This document shows positions 50,980 through 60,543 of a stretch of DNA of 64,000 nucleotides, piece after piece (position 1 is the stretch's first letter; the number at the start of each line of letters is the position of its first letter). The position numbers and the translations under genes are program-made. The DNA lies in assembly GCF_011064845.1 (NCBI RefSeq), contig NZ_CP049015.1:4526001-4590000 (forward strand). Reading direction: 5' to 3'. The notes under the pieces were generated by a model. That model had not been told where the DNA came from. It worked only from the letters and a program-made list of their open reading frames with translations, and did not search any database. The DNA is from Citrobacter freundii ATCC 8090 = MTCC 1658 = NBRC 12681. GTDB taxonomy: Bacteria; Pseudomonadota; Gammaproteobacteria; Enterobacterales; Enterobacteriaceae.

Positions 50980-52626
50980 TTATTGGTTCTCGATCAACAG
51001 CGCTTCCAGCAAGTCCAGATCGTGCAGCAGCTTTTGCAGCGTTTCATTGCTGATTTCCCGCGTCGCGCGCAGATGATAAAGCTCCGCGCGTTCTGAACGC
51101 AACGCTGCCAGGCGGAAACGTCGCTCGAGGTTTTCTTCCTGCATCGAGCTTTCCACATCGTTGCGTCCGTCGGCGCGACGACGCAGGTTACCAATCACGC
51201 GGGAACTCACCTCGGTGAGTAACTGGTTATCGATGTTCTCTTCGGTGTCCGCGGCCAGTCGCTCCTCCATTTTCTGGATCGCGACAATCGCCACTTCTGC
51301 CGTAGCAGCGCGAGCAATACGTTCCTCTTTCTGCTGCTGCGAGTGGTCTGCCACTTCCAGATGTTGTAGCAGAATCGGCAACATCACCACGCCAACAAAC
51401 AGCGAGAACAGAATCACGCCTGCGGCAAGGAAGATCAGCTCATATCGCGCCGGGAATCCGCTACCGTCCGGTAACAACAGTGGAATGGAGAGCACACCGG
51501 CGAGGGTAATTGCCCCGCGCACGCCCGCAAAAGAGGCAATCAGGATTTCACGCGTTGTCCAGGAGCCGAATTCCATTGGTTTTTTCTTCAGGAAGCGCAG
51601 ACTGAATTTTTTCATCGTCCACAGCCAGCCAAAACGTACCAACATCAGCGCCACGTAAATCAGCACGATATCGGTAAACAGCATCCAGATTTCAACGTTC
51701 GGATCGACCTCTGCCGCCGCTAAGGAAGACTCCAGAATCCCCGGTAACTGTAGCCCTAACAGCAAGAAGACCATGCCGTTAAACACAAACTCCAGCATTG
51801 CCCAGGTACTGTTAGCACGTAAACGCATCGCCAGCGGTGCGCGGCGCATCACCCCGGAACGAGTGATCGTCATCCCGGCAGCGACCGCCGCGAGGATACC
51901 GGAAACGCCGATGTGTTCCGCAATCAGGTAAGACGCAAACGGCAGCAGGAACAGCAGGACGATTTGCGTTGCCGGCTCGTCACCGCCCCAGCGGCTGAGG
52001 AAGCGCAGGGAGCGCCCGTACAGCCAACTGACGACAAAACCAGCCAGGATGCCGCCAATCGCCACTTTGAAGAACTCAAGCGTTGCGCCACCAACGGTAA
52101 ATACCATCGTCCCCATCGCCACGGCGACGGCAAACTTCAGAGAGACCAGACCGGAGGCGTCGTTCATCAACGCTTCGCCCTGCAGGATGCCCATGATTTT
52201 CTTCGGTATGCGCCCCTCCCCCACAATGCCGGAAAGGGCAACAGCATCAGTTGGCGAAAGGACGGCGGCCAGCGCAAAGGCTGGGATAAGCGGTATCCCC
52301 GGCACCAGCCAGTAAATCATAAATCCAATGCCGACCACCGTGACCAGCACCAGCGCCAGCGCAAGGCCGAAGATCTCTCGCCCATGCTCGAGAAACTCAC
52401 GCGTTGGCGTCTTCCAGCCATCGGCAAATAGCAGCGGCGGGATGAACAGCACCAAAAACAGCTCAGGATCGAATTCCACATGCAAACCAAACGTCGGCCA
52501 CGCCAGCAAGGCGCCGATGGCGATCTGCATTAGGGGTAAAGGGAGTTGGAAGGGCAATACGCGAGTAAATACCCCCGACAGCGAGACCACAAGGGTCATG
52601 ATGAGTATGGTGAAAAAGATTTCCAT
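50980..52626 (-). CDS. yjcE: Putative Na+/H+ antiporter YjcE (CPA1 family)
   Basis: 548 residues, almost identical in length to E. coli YjcE. It has about 12 membrane helices with the CPA1 motif LSPTDAVALSGIVGEGRIPKK and NDASGLVSLKFA, followed by a long charged cytoplasmic C-terminus (about 430-548) with coiled-coil character. It exchanges sodium or another cation for protons in the inner membrane. The start MEIFFTILIMTLVVSL at 52624-52626 is the conserved one; the upstream extension of 27 residues is not. Confidence 0.93.
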   Translation of the reverse strand: MEIFFTILIMTLVVSLSGVFTRVLPFQLPLPLMQIAIGALLAWPTFGLHVEFDPELFLVLFIPPLLFADGWKTPTREFLEHGREIFGLALALVLVTVVGIGFMIYWLVPGIPLIPAFALAAVLSPTDAVALSGIVGEGRIPKKIMGILQGEALMNDASGLVSLKFAVAVAMGTMVFTVGGATLEFFKVAIGGILAGFVVSWLYGRSLRFLSRWGGDEPATQIVLLFLLPFASYLIAEHIGVSGILAAVAAGMTITRSGVMRRAPLAMRLRANSTWAMLEFVFNGMVFLLLGLQLPGILESSLAAAEVDPNVEIWMLFTDIVLIYVALMLVRFGWLWTMKKFSLRFLKKKPMEFGSWTTREILIASFAGVRGAITLAGVLSIPLLLPDGSGFPARYELIFLAAGVILFSLFVGVVMLPILLQHLEVADHSQQQKEERIARAATAEVAIVAIQKMEERLAADTEENIDNQLLTEVSSRVIGNLRRRADGRNDVESSMQEENLERRFRLAALRSERAELYHLRATREISNETLQKLLHDLDLLEALLIENQ

Positions 52627-52734
52627 GCGTTCCCTGTTTGCGATGTTTCTTATGATTAGTGATGAGAGGCGTCGTGCCTCAATTCTATCTAATTGAGAGT
52701 AACGCAAAAGACAACGAGTGTGTTCTGAAAATAA

Positions 52735-52760
52735 AAACGGGCGGCCAAAGCCACCCGTTT
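52735..52760 (-). terminator. Terminator after ghxP
   Basis: On the minus strand aaacgggtggc / gccgcccgttt with a short loop, followed by tttat. It serves ghxP. Confidence 0.85.
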
Positions 52761-52783
52761 TGAGGATCTTTATCGAATAAAAA

Positions 52784-54133
52784 TCAGATAGCCCAGCCGC
52801 CCGCGTAGAAGGCCACCAGCGCGATAGCGATAACCACCGTGCCGATGTTCAGCTTGCGCCATTCGCCAGAGACAAGACGGCCAATCACCAGGGTAGCAAA
52901 GCCAATCATAATGCCGGTAACGATGTTACAGGTCAGCACGATAAATACGGCCGTTACCAGACCCGCCATTGCGTCGACAAAGTCAGCAAAGTCGATTTTC
53001 GCAACGTTGCTCAGCATCAACAGGCCCACATACATCAGTGCAGGCGCCGTTGCGTATACCGGTACAAGATACGAGAGCGGAGAGAGGAACAGGATCAGCA
53101 GGAACAGGACACCAACGGTGATCGCCGTCAGGCCAGTTTTACCGCCTGCCGCCGTACCCGCTGCGGATTCAATGTATACCGCCGCAGGAGCAGCGCCCAC
53201 CAGACCAGAGAACACGCTGCTCAGGGAGTCGGTGGTCAGCGCTTTGCCGCCGTCGATAATCTGTCCGTCTTTATCCAGCAAATTCGCCTGACCGGCTACG
53301 GCACGGATGGTGCCGGTCGCATCGAAGACGGCGGTCATGACCAGCGCCAGCACGCTCGGCAGAACGATAGGATTCAGTGCGCCCATTATATCCAGGCTGC
53401 CGATCAGCGAGTTGCCGTTTTCGTCGCTCAGAGACGGCATGGCAAAAATACCGGAGAAATGCACGGCCGGGTCGAAAATCAGGCCAACAATGGAAATACC
53501 GATAATAGTCAGCAGGATGCCGCCCGGTACTTTCAGTTTTTCGAGGCCAATAATCACCGCCAGACCAACCAGCGACATAATCACCGGGAAGGTATCGAAG
53601 TCGCCCAGCGCAACCGGCAGACCGTCCAGCGGATTCTTAATCACCAGACCAACGCCGTTTGCCGCAATCAGCAGCAGGAACAGGCCGATACCGATTCCCG
53701 TACCGTGCGCAACGCCCTGCGGCAGATTGCGCAGGATCCAGCTACGAATACCCGTCGCGGAAATGATGGTAAACAGGACACCCATCAGGAACACCGCGCC
53801 CAGCGCAACGGGCACGCTGATATGTTGCCCCAATACCAGGCTGAATGCGGTAAACGCCGTCAGAGAAATGGCGCAACCAATCGCCAGCGGCAGATTTGCC
53901 CACAGGCCCATCACAATAGAACCGACGCCCGCGACCAGGCAGGTTGCCACAAATACAGCGGCAGGCGGGAATCCGGCTTTACCCAGCATCCCTGGAACCA
54001 CAATAACGGAGTAAACCATGGCGAGGAACGTCGTTAATCCGGCAACGACTTCCTGACGAACGGTACTGCCGCGAAGCGAAATTTTAAACCAGGCGTCGAG
54101 TGAACCGCCGGTACGCGCTGAAGGCGTAGACAT
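52784..54133 (-). CDS. ghxP: Guanine/hypoxanthine permease GhxP
   Basis: 449 residues, the E. coli GhxP (YjcD) length. It is an AzgA-like nucleobase:cation symporter family protein with about 14 membrane segments. The motif [19 protein letters not shown] and the binding-site stretch [17 protein letters not shown] are intact. It imports guanine and hypoxanthine with high affinity. The start [16 protein letters not shown] at 54131-54133 is conserved; an ATG 17 codons upstream is not. Several PurR-like boxes lie upstream, consistent with purine repression. Confidence 0.95.
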   Translation of the reverse strand: MSTPSARTGGSLDAWFKISLRGSTVRQEVVAGLTTFLAMVYSVIVVPGMLGKAGFPPAAVFVATCLVAGVGSIVMGLWANLPLAIGCAISLTAFTAFSLVLGQHISVPVALGAVFLMGVLFTIISATGIRSWILRNLPQGVAHGTGIGIGLFLLLIAANGVGLVIKNPLDGLPVALGDFDTFPVIMSLVGLAVIIGLEKLKVPGGILLTIIGISIVGLIFDPAVHFSGIFAMPSLSDENGNSLIGSLDIMGALNPIVLPSVLALVMTAVFDATGTIRAVAGQANLLDKDGQIIDGGKALTTDSLSSVFSGLVGAAPAAVYIESAAGTAAGGKTGLTAITVGVLFLLILFLSPLSYLVPVYATAPALMYVGLLMLSNVAKIDFADFVDAMAGLVTAVFIVLTCNIVTGIMIGFATLVIGRLVSGEWRKLNIGTVVIAIALVAFYAGGWAI

Positions 54134-54193
54134 AGAAAACATCCCCTGAGAGTTTATTTTTTCGTCATTATGCGTGCTGGACAATCCACTGCC

Positions 54194-54209
54194 TGCTAAA
54201 CGTTTTCTC
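54194..54209. promoter_or_regulatory. PurR-like box 1 upstream of ghxP
   Basis: tgctaaacgttttctc against the consensus ACGCAAACGTTTTCGT; the core AAACGTTTTC is complete. Confidence 0.5.
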
Positions 54210-54246
54210 CATGTGCCAGGTTTGCGTCATTAGGGGTGTCGCAAAA

Positions 54247-54262
54247 AAGCAAACGTTTAGCT
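54247..54262. promoter_or_regulatory. PurR-like box 2 upstream of ghxP
   Basis: aagcaaacgtttagct; core GCAAACGTTT complete. Confidence 0.6.
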
Positions 54263-54389
54263 CCGCGCATAAAAAACGGGTGGTAAAAAAAAGCAAACGA
54301 TTATCCAGCGATCATACGCCGGTTTTCAACTGAACTTTGCCGCTTTTTACTCATTTCTTCTTATAACGCACAATAAACAACCAGTCGAT

Positions 54390-54405
54390 GCGCAAACGTT
54401 ATCGT
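54390..54405. promoter_or_regulatory. PurR-like box 3 upstream of ghxP
   Basis: gcgcaaacgttatcgt matches the PurR consensus at 14 of 16 positions. Confidence 0.6.
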
Positions 54406-54570
54406 CAATGCGCAATCTGGTAACAAATTTCGCCAGATTGTCGCAACAATCGTTCTTATTTTTCGCGCAAACTCGCGCAAGAAAACCGGTGAAGATGCGG
54501 TAAATTTTTTGGCTAAAAAATCATCGTTTCACTGGCAAATGGAGGGAGGTAGCTTACACTTACATTATCA

Positions 54571-54709
54571 ACACAGGCCGGAACCTCCCCTAATGTGCTC
54601 GACTGAGGGGTGTTGATGTCGGGGGAAACCCTCCCGTGAACCAGCGGGATAGAGTGAAAGACAAAGACCGGAACCAAACTAAAGCGCCCTCTGTGGCGCT
54701 TTAGTTTTA
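54571..54709 (+). ncRNA. sraL: SraL (RyjA) small regulatory RNA
   Basis: About 139 nt between ghxP and soxR, on the strand opposite to both, the location and orientation of SraL/RyjA in E. coli and Salmonella. The sequence contains two stem regions rich in cccc/gggg (cctcccc ... gagggg; gggggaaaccctccc) and ends in a perfect 11-bp terminator stem, actaaagcgcc / ggcgctttagt (54678-54705), followed by tttat. A ttacactt -10-like element lies at 54554-54561. In Salmonella SraL protects rho mRNA from premature termination and is RpoS-dependent. The exact 5' end is an estimate. Confidence 0.82.
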
Positions 54710-54833
54710 TACCCGTCATACTTCACGTTGCAGGTGTGTTGGCTGCGTTTACTCACCCGAATCACTTAGTTTACTAAGCTCATCGGGATTCGTGCTCTTG
54801 CCGCCTTCCCACAACGCGAATTATTTAGGGTAT
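54710..54833. repeat. ERIC element between sraL and soxR
   Basis: About 124 bp, reverse orientation to the acs-yjcH copy. It has acccgtcatacttcacgttg at one end, ggctgcgtttactcacccg and cttgccgccttccca inside, and ttatttagggtat at the other end. Confidence 0.9.
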
Positions 54834-54857
54834 ATATCCGTCATATATTTAAACCAA

Positions 54858-55316
54858 TCAATCATCTTCCAGCAGACGCGCCCCGGTTCCTTGCTCGCCC
54901 AGCTGATCGCCTGGGTTACGCAACGGGCAATCGCTGCGCGACAAGCAGCCGCAACCAATACATCCATCCAGTTCATCACGTAGCGACACCAAAGTATGAA
55001 TGCGTCGGTCCAGCTCTTCACGCCATTGCGAAGAGAGCTGTTTCCACTCTTTAGCGCTAAGTGAATGCCCTTCAGGTAATACGCCCAGCGCGTCGCCAAT
55101 CGTTGCCAGCGGGATCCCAATACGTTGAGCAATCTTGATAATCGCCACGTAACGCAACACATCACGTTTGTAGCGACGCTGATTACCGCTGTTGCGCATG
55201 CTGCTGATTAACCCTTTGCTTTCATAGAAATGCAGGGTCGAAACTGCCACGCCGCTACGCTTTGCAACTTCACCTGGCGTGAGCAGCGCTTTTATCCGGG
55301 GTAATTTCTTTTCCAT
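54858..55316 (-). CDS. soxR: Redox-sensing transcriptional activator SoxR
   Basis: 152-residue MerR-family regulator. The N-terminal winged helix ([21 protein letters not shown]) is followed by a dimerisation helix and a [2Fe-2S] cluster site C119-C122-C124-C130 ([12 protein letters not shown]). Oxidation of the cluster by redox-cycling compounds or nitric oxide makes SoxR activate soxS. It is divergent from soxS across the sox box. The C-terminus is two residues shorter than in E. coli. Confidence 0.97.
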   Translation of the reverse strand: MEKKLPRIKALLTPGEVAKRSGVAVSTLHFYESKGLISSMRNSGNQRRYKRDVLRYVAIIKIAQRIGIPLATIGDALGVLPEGHSLSAKEWKQLSSQWREELDRRIHTLVSLRDELDGCIGCGCLSRSDCPLRNPGDQLGEQGTGARLLEDD

Positions 55317-55323
55317 AAATCGC

Positions 55324-55354
55324 TTTACCTCAAGTTAACTTGAGGAATTATACT
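55324..55354 (+). promoter_or_regulatory. soxS promoter with SoxR operator
   Basis: The perfect 18-bp palindrome cctcaagttaacttgagg (55328-55345) lies between a -35 tttacc (55324-55329) and a -10 tatact (55349-55354). The spacer is 19 bp, the overlong spacing that SoxR corrects by distorting DNA. Confidence 0.95.
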
Positions 55355-55402
55355 CGCCCACAGACAAAACGACGAATCGAATACTGAGAAAGAGGCAGCC
55401 CT

Positions 55403-55726
55403 ATGTCCCATCAGCAGATTATTCAGACCCTTATTGAATGGATTGATGAACATATCGATCAGCCGCTGAACATTGAGGCGGTTGCGAAAAAATCAGGTTA
55501 CTCGAAGTGGTATTTACAGAGAATGTTCCGCACGGTGACGCGCCAGACGCTGGGTGACTACATCCGCCAGCGACGACTTCTGCTGGCGGCGGTTGAACTG
55601 AGGACGACTGAGCGACCTATTTTCGATATCGCGATGGATCTTGGTTATGTATCGCAACAAACCTTTTCGCGCGTGTTTCGCCGCGAGTTTGATCGTACCC
55701 CCAGCGATTACCGCCACCGCCTGTAA
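55403..55726 (+). CDS. soxS: Superoxide-response activator SoxS
   Basis: 107-residue AraC/XylS-type activator consisting only of the two helix-turn-helix motifs (LNIEAVAKKSGYSKWYLQRMF and RPIFDIAMDLGYVSQQTFSRVF). The length equals E. coli SoxS. It switches on sodA, nfo, zwf, micF, acrAB and other genes. Its level is set by SoxR-activated transcription and rapid proteolysis. It ends 2 bp before the convergent pdeC stop. Confidence 0.97.
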   Translation: MSHQQIIQTLIEWIDEHIDQPLNIEAVAKKSGYSKWYLQRMFRTVTRQTLGDYIRQRRLLLAAVELRTTERPIFDIAMDLGYVSQQTFSRVFRREFDRTPSDYRHRL

Positions 55727-55728
55727 GC

Positions 55729-57315
55729 TTATTGCCCGCTCTGCGTCAGTATGGCGGGCGACCGTTGTATCCAGTGCATGAACTCCTGCGACGGCAGCGC
55801 CTTCGCAAAATACCAGCCCTGACAATACTGTACGCCGCGTTCAAGCAGCCATTCGATTTGTTCCTTCGTTTCCACCCCTTCCGCAATCGTCTTCAGGTGT
55901 AAGCTTTGCGCCATCTCAATAATATGTTCGGCAATCAAGTGACTGGTGCTGTTAGTGGACAACGTGCTAATAAACGATTTGTCGATCTTCAGGATATCGA
56001 CATTCAGCGCTGACAAATTATGCAGATTGGAATATCCCGTGCCAAAATCATCAAACGCCACTTCATAACCCGCCTTGCGGAACGCCTGAATTACTGGGGT
56101 CATTTTATGTACATCTATGAACCCCCGCTCCGTCACTTCGACTTTAATTTGCTGGGCCGCCACGGAGTACTCACGATTTTTGTCGTTAATCAGAGCAATC
56201 AATCGGGATGAATGAAAGTCAGAAGCGGAAAGGTTAATCGAGATATAAAGCTGAGGATGCGCCGAAAGAAAATACCCCAAATCGTTGAACACCTCTTCAA
56301 CGACATAATCCGTGATCCGCTCAATCATTCCCTCTTTTTCAGCCAACGGAATAAACTCCGTCGGGCTCATCACCTCACCTTTACAACCCGGCCAGCGCAG
56401 CAGAGCTTCAGCACCAACACATTGTCCATTCTTAATATCAATGATCGGCTGGTAATGCAGGCAAAGCTGACGTTTTTTGATCGCGCGTTTTAGTAAGCGC
56501 CGGGGAGATAAGTATTCCTGGCGCGTGCGCCACCACATTAGCAGTATCAGGATGCTGCAGATAATCCCGAAGGGAATGGTTAACGCCGCCTCGTGATAAA
56601 AAATCTGACTTACGCGGTTGTCTGAGGTCGACACAATGATCGCAATTGGGCGTTTTTCTGAATGCACGATGGTGTAAAAGCGATCGTCTTGTTGAAAGGT
56701 CGAGGCTTCACCGCGTACGAGAGGCGCGAATTGCGCAATATTTGCCGCTTCGCTGGCGGAGAAAAACGTATCTGTTACTGTGTCATATACGCCCCAGGAC
56801 AGATCCGGATCATCTGACATGACTTCGCTGTAGGATAATGGATTTATGACTGCGACGTAGTTCCCACGTTGCATGTACGTCATTCTGTAGCCAGCGAAAA
56901 AAGGGGTATCGCGGTAGTAATAGATGGCGATATCCGGCGTACGTTTATAGTCTGCGGTCGGCATAATATAGGTAACGGGTGGCACCATCGACGTAGAGCA
57001 CAAAAAATGATCGCCCTGCGCATAAATTAGCTCGCTGATATATAAACGACCGCGAATAATATTCAGCATACTTTTCTGATGTGCCGGGGTACACATCTTA
57101 CCCTGATACAACTGGGCCATATCACGCGCCAAATCGGCTTGCAGGATTACCAATTCTGTTTTATTTAACACCAGTTGAGCAAATGAGCGAAGTTGATTAC
57201 GGGTTTCGGACATAGCCCGAATTTGAGCAAACCATAATGCCAGCACCACGGGGAGCAATACCACCATGAATGTTCCCAGCAACTTCAGCAGCTTGCGTCG
57301 CGCACTGTGATTCAT
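55729..57315 (-). CDS. pdeC: Cyclic-di-GMP phosphodiesterase PdeC (CSS-motif EAL protein)
   Basis: 528 residues, the same as E. coli PdeC (YjcC). TM1 is at about 13-30. The periplasmic CSS domain has C75 and C106 (FLCST), the cysteine pair that controls the protein through DsbA-dependent disulfide formation. TM2 is at about 245-263. The EAL domain has E303-A304-L305 and DDFGTGYSN at 422-430, both required for c-di-GMP hydrolysis. It is convergent with soxS. Confidence 0.95.
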   Translation of the reverse strand: MNHSARRKLLKLLGTFMVVLLPVVLALWFAQIRAMSETRNQLRSFAQLVLNKTELVILQADLARDMAQLYQGKMCTPAHQKSMLNIIRGRLYISELIYAQGDHFLCSTSMVPPVTYIMPTADYKRTPDIAIYYYRDTPFFAGYRMTYMQRGNYVAVINPLSYSEVMSDDPDLSWGVYDTVTDTFFSASEAANIAQFAPLVRGEASTFQQDDRFYTIVHSEKRPIAIIVSTSDNRVSQIFYHEAALTIPFGIICSILILLMWWRTRQEYLSPRRLLKRAIKKRQLCLHYQPIIDIKNGQCVGAEALLRWPGCKGEVMSPTEFIPLAEKEGMIERITDYVVEEVFNDLGYFLSAHPQLYISINLSASDFHSSRLIALINDKNREYSVAAQQIKVEVTERGFIDVHKMTPVIQAFRKAGYEVAFDDFGTGYSNLHNLSALNVDILKIDKSFISTLSTNSTSHLIAEHIIEMAQSLHLKTIAEGVETKEQIEWLLERGVQYCQGWYFAKALPSQEFMHWIQRSPAILTQSGQ

Positions 57316-57868
57316 GTCAGCCTTATGTCCCTGTTTTGTCTATGCCAGTACCTGTCACGGCAGGATGCTATAAACACCAGCTAGTTAACTTGCATGAATC
57401 TATCAGTATTAGCAACAGACGTCTCTATGTAAAAGTCTGATAATAGTTGATGATGATATTATTTTTCCGTAAGGCAAACTTAAAGTTACGCTTATTTCAC
57501 AACGTTATTATCCCTAAAACGTAAATTTTTTATGAGCACTATCCTGGTTGCATTTAAGAAATTCATTAAATTTTTTTAACACAAAATTTAGGATAAATTA
57601 AACCGGTGGTCTAAATGCACCTTTAAGATTGATTATTTAGTGTCAAAAGCCTTTTTGAATATAACCACACATTAAGAGTGGTTATGATCCTGTAAAAATA
57701 ACGTCCAGTACTGGTGAACAAACGAGCACTTGTGATATATTTCACAAAAATCATGTAACAGAAACAATGTTTCATTCATGTTATTGCCCGTCGATAGCCA
57801 GAGTACTACACCCTCGGTGAACACCCCCGCGCTGTCCTGGGCATCCAGACTTTCTGAGGACGTTTTTC
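57316..57868. other. AT-rich spacer between divergent pdeC and yjcB
   Basis: 553 bp without a convincing gene. A consensus CRP site lies at 57731-57746. The 90 bp just before yjcB are GC-richer and open in another frame (57778-57966), but this frame overlaps yjcB and has no recognisable product. Confidence 0.6.
57731..57746. promoter_or_regulatory. Consensus CRP site upstream of yjcB
   Basis: tgtgatatatttcaca has both pentamers TGTGA and TCACA perfect with 6-bp spacing. It is centred about 130 bp before the yjcB ATG. Confidence 0.7.
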
Positions 57869-58150
57869 ATGGCAACGATAACAACTGGCGTGGTTCTTCT
57901 GCGGTGGCAATTACTCAGTGCAGTGCTGATGTTTTTAGCCAGTACGCTCAATATCCGTTTTCGTAAATCAGATTATATTGGCCTGGCCGTCATTAGCAGC
58001 GGTTTGGGGCTGGTTTTTGCCTGCTGGTTTGCGACTGGATTGCTCGGCATAACCCTGGTGGATATGTCTACTATCTGGAAGAACATTGAAACCGTGATGG
58101 TTGATGTGATGAGCCACACACCGCCAGACTGGCCGATGGTGTTGAACTGA
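57869..58150 (+). CDS. yjcB: YjcB family small membrane protein
   Basis: 93 residues with two hydrophobic helices (about 13-28 and 36-60). It matches E. coli YjcB in length and sequence as recalled (MATITTGVVLLRWQLLSAV). Function is unknown. The ribosome site ctgaggacgtttttc precedes the ATG. In E. coli it lies next to ssb; here an autotransporter gene lies between. A strong terminator follows. Confidence 0.88.
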   Translation: MATITTGVVLLRWQLLSAVLMFLASTLNIRFRKSDYIGLAVISSGLGLVFACWFATGLLGITLVDMSTIWKNIETVMVDVMSHTPPDWPMVLN

Positions 58151-58160
58151 TAACAACAGT

Positions 58161-58199
58161 GTGTCCGACCAGAATATACCCGGTCGGACACGGTTTTAA
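58161..58199 (+). terminator. Terminator after yjcB
   Basis: Perfect 10-bp stem gtgtccgacc / ggtcggacac with an 11-nt loop, then ggtttta. Confidence 0.8.
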
Positions 58200-58233
58200 G
58201 CAATAACGATTCTACTGACGTTCCGGTAACCGT

Positions 58234-60543
58234 TTACCACTCCATACGGAACCCTGCGTTCACCTGCCAGTTCATATCAATGTCGCCTCCAGCCGATCTT
58301 TCCAGGTCAACATACAGTCGGGAGTTATTGTTCTGAGTGAGGTGGATATTGGTACCAATACCGTAGTTAATCCACGAGTCACTTCCTCCCTCGCGAACCG
58401 TCATGGACGCGTCTTTACCCCACACAGTGACATCACGATCGCCGGCAAACTCATGCAGCAGATCCAGCTTCACATAAATGTCGCTGTCCGGGCGTTCTTC
58501 AAATCGATAACCTCCTCGCAATCCGACACGACCGATCACGCTATCGATATCATTCTGACGAACCCGTAGTCCGCTGCTGGTGGTATAACGAGCCTCATCC
58601 AACCGGGTATACACGAGCTGCGCTTGCGGTTCGATGAAAGAGGATTCTCCCAGACTAAACTCACGACCGTATTCTGCGCTGGCGCTAATTGACCACGTAC
58701 TGCTATCCGCCACCCCCATATTGCCGTACACATTTCGGTAGTTAAAATCACTCTCATGGCGGCTATATTTCAGCACCAGATCCAGGTAGTCCTGTTTCTC
58801 CGGACGGTTCCATGCAGCATAAAGTGAACCACCGTAGCTCTTGTTATCACCCGTGCCATAAGTAAAGTCAGCGTTACCTCTCATGTAATGCGCCGCAATG
58901 CCTCGCGTCCAGACTGATTGTTCACCTTCTTCTTTATTGTCATAACCAAGTTGCCAGAAGCTGTACAGGTTTTTGAAGTAGCTGCCATTATCGCTTTCCA
59001 TTTCGCCGCCTTTATAGCGTATCCACAGACCATTTTGCTGTTGGTTCTGGCGTAATTCCCCTAAACGCTTATTCAGGCTGTCGATTTCGAGACGGGCGGT
59101 GGCCGCCGCGTAGTTTAACCCAGCATTGGCAATTGCGGTGTTGCTACCCGCACTGGCTTTCGTTGAAACCCCCGTGATATACCAGTTTGTGCCATACTGG
59201 CTTACCGGATCGCCTTCCCGAATATCAGAACGCAGTAGCGGTTTATAGTCGTATACATACTCGTTAGTGATATCGATTTTATCGTACGCTGCGAACGTCA
59301 CATTGCTGGCGGCATCGGCAACCCAGATATCTTCTTGCAGATTGCTGAGCTTATTAATATTTAACGCCTCAATGGCATGAGTTCCCCCCGTGCTACTCTT
59401 AACGACCTCGATAAAGTCGCTCCCATTACGCCGCTGCTCATCGGTTTTATTTGTATTTACATCAATCAGGAAAATACCGTTGTTGCCTTTCAGATCGTGA
59501 ATCTTCACGGTTTCGTTGATACTCTGATTGGTATGCAGGTTAAAACCATGCAGGTTTATCGTCCCGCCGTCTTGCAAGGTAATGGCGCTGATCTGAGCGT
59601 CTTTGCCATCCGGGATCCAGTAAGCATTATTCATCAGCGTCAGATTCAAATCTCCCGCCCATTTACCGCTGGCAGTTTCCAGGAAGTTCGCTTCATGCCC
59701 ATGCCAGAATGACTCTGCACCATTGAGAGTAATATTCATCTGGCTGGTATTAGCATATATTTTATCGCCGAAGTCGATATTTCCTAACAAATTAACCTTG
59801 TGCTCACCTGACTGATTAATATTTACGACACCACCATCTTTAGCACTAACTGCATCACTTTTTGATGAGCCATCAGGATAACCACTATTGTTCTCCAGCA
59901 GTTCTTTGAAATTACTGGCGTATGTATTAATGTAAACATCGCCACCGTTAGCTGTAATAGTTGAACCTGCACCGCGCGCATAGACTCCATTATTTGCCAG
60001 CGTGGCGTCTTTCCCCTCGTTGCTGTGTTCAACCTCTGAACGAATGTACACATTACCGTTTACAGTGATATCCGCACCGCTTCCCGCATACAACGCAGTA
60101 TTGTTATGTGTATACTTAGAGCCAATTAAGAAAGTGTTTTTCAGGCTAAAGTTATCGACGGTGACGTTGGTGTCCTGACCTTCGGCGGATAAGCCAAAAA
60201 AGGCCAGACCGGCGCGGTGTTCCTGTTGCGTAGTTCCGCTAATATTCACGTTGTAATTGCCAATTTGATAATCTCCCGCCTGGGCTTTGGTGATACTGCC
60301 AATCTTCACCTCAAGGCCATTACCTTCACCTCGCACAGGGTTATCAATATTTACCGTGATATCATAGCTTTTATCATCAGCAATCGTATCCTGAATGATG
60401 ATCCCTTCCTGACCACCATTAACATCTATATAATTTAGTTCATAGTTTTTTGCACTCGCAAATCCGGCGCAAACCAACTGCGCTGCGGTAAATGATAGTG
60501 CAAAAGGTATTATTGCTTTCGGGTTTATCTTCCTGTGATACAT
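58234..60543 (-). CDS. Autotransporter (type Va) with pertactin-like passenger
   Basis: 769 residues from the ATG at 60541-60543, preceded by ggag. The signal peptide MYHRKINPKAIIPFALSFTA is followed by AQLVCAGFASA. The passenger (about 32-470) is rich in N, G, T and V with repeats like ITVNGNVYI and ADITVNG, predicting a beta-helix. A linker and helix (ARLEIDSLNKRLGELRQNQQQNG) lead into a 12-strand autotransporter barrel (about 500-769) ending in GFRMEW, the C-terminal aromatic BAM signal. No cysteine pair or protease triad is obvious, so it is probably an adhesin or biofilm-type surface protein. It is AT-richer than its neighbours and splits the K-12 yjcB-ssb neighbourhood, which suggests acquisition. 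Confidence 0.88.
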   Translation of the reverse strand: MYHRKINPKAIIPFALSFTAAQLVCAGFASAKNYELNYIDVNGGQEGIIIQDTIADDKSYDITVNIDNPVRGEGNGLEVKIGSITKAQAGDYQIGNYNVNISGTTQQEHRAGLAFFGLSAEGQDTNVTVDNFSLKNTFLIGSKYTHNNTALYAGSGADITVNGNVYIRSEVEHSNEGKDATLANNGVYARGAGSTITANGGDVYINTYASNFKELLENNSGYPDGSSKSDAVSAKDGGVVNINQSGEHKVNLLGNIDFGDKIYANTSQMNITLNGAESFWHGHEANFLETASGKWAGDLNLTLMNNAYWIPDGKDAQISAITLQDGGTINLHGFNLHTNQSINETVKIHDLKGNNGIFLIDVNTNKTDEQRRNGSDFIEVVKSSTGGTHAIEALNINKLSNLQEDIWVADAASNVTFAAYDKIDITNEYVYDYKPLLRSDIREGDPVSQYGTNWYITGVSTKASAGSNTAIANAGLNYAAATARLEIDSLNKRLGELRQNQQQNGLWIRYKGGEMESDNGSYFKNLYSFWQLGYDNKEEGEQSVWTRGIAAHYMRGNADFTYGTGDNKSYGGSLYAAWNRPEKQDYLDLVLKYSRHESDFNYRNVYGNMGVADSSTWSISASAEYGREFSLGESSFIEPQAQLVYTRLDEARYTTSSGLRVRQNDIDSVIGRVGLRGGYRFEERPDSDIYVKLDLLHEFAGDRDVTVWGKDASMTVREGGSDSWINYGIGTNIHLTQNNNSRLYVDLERSAGGDIDMNWQVNAGFRMEW

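Larger units (their letters stand above)
54134..54857. other. ghxP-soxR intergenic region
   Basis: 724 bp with no protein gene. In order it holds a cluster of PurR-like boxes (54194-54405) in the ghxP promoter region, the sraL small RNA gene (about 54571-54709, plus strand) and an ERIC element (about 54710-54833) next to the soxR 3' end. Confidence 0.8.

Noticed and set aside
53307..54037. Long plus-strand ORFs (235 and 192 codons) opposite ghxP
   Set aside because: Antisense shadows of a well-conserved permease; composition is typical of reverse-strand membrane-protein frames.
57778..57966. Small ORF of 62 codons before yjcB
   Set aside because: It overlaps yjcB in another frame, has no clear ribosome site and no recognisable protein features; it could at most be a leader peptide.
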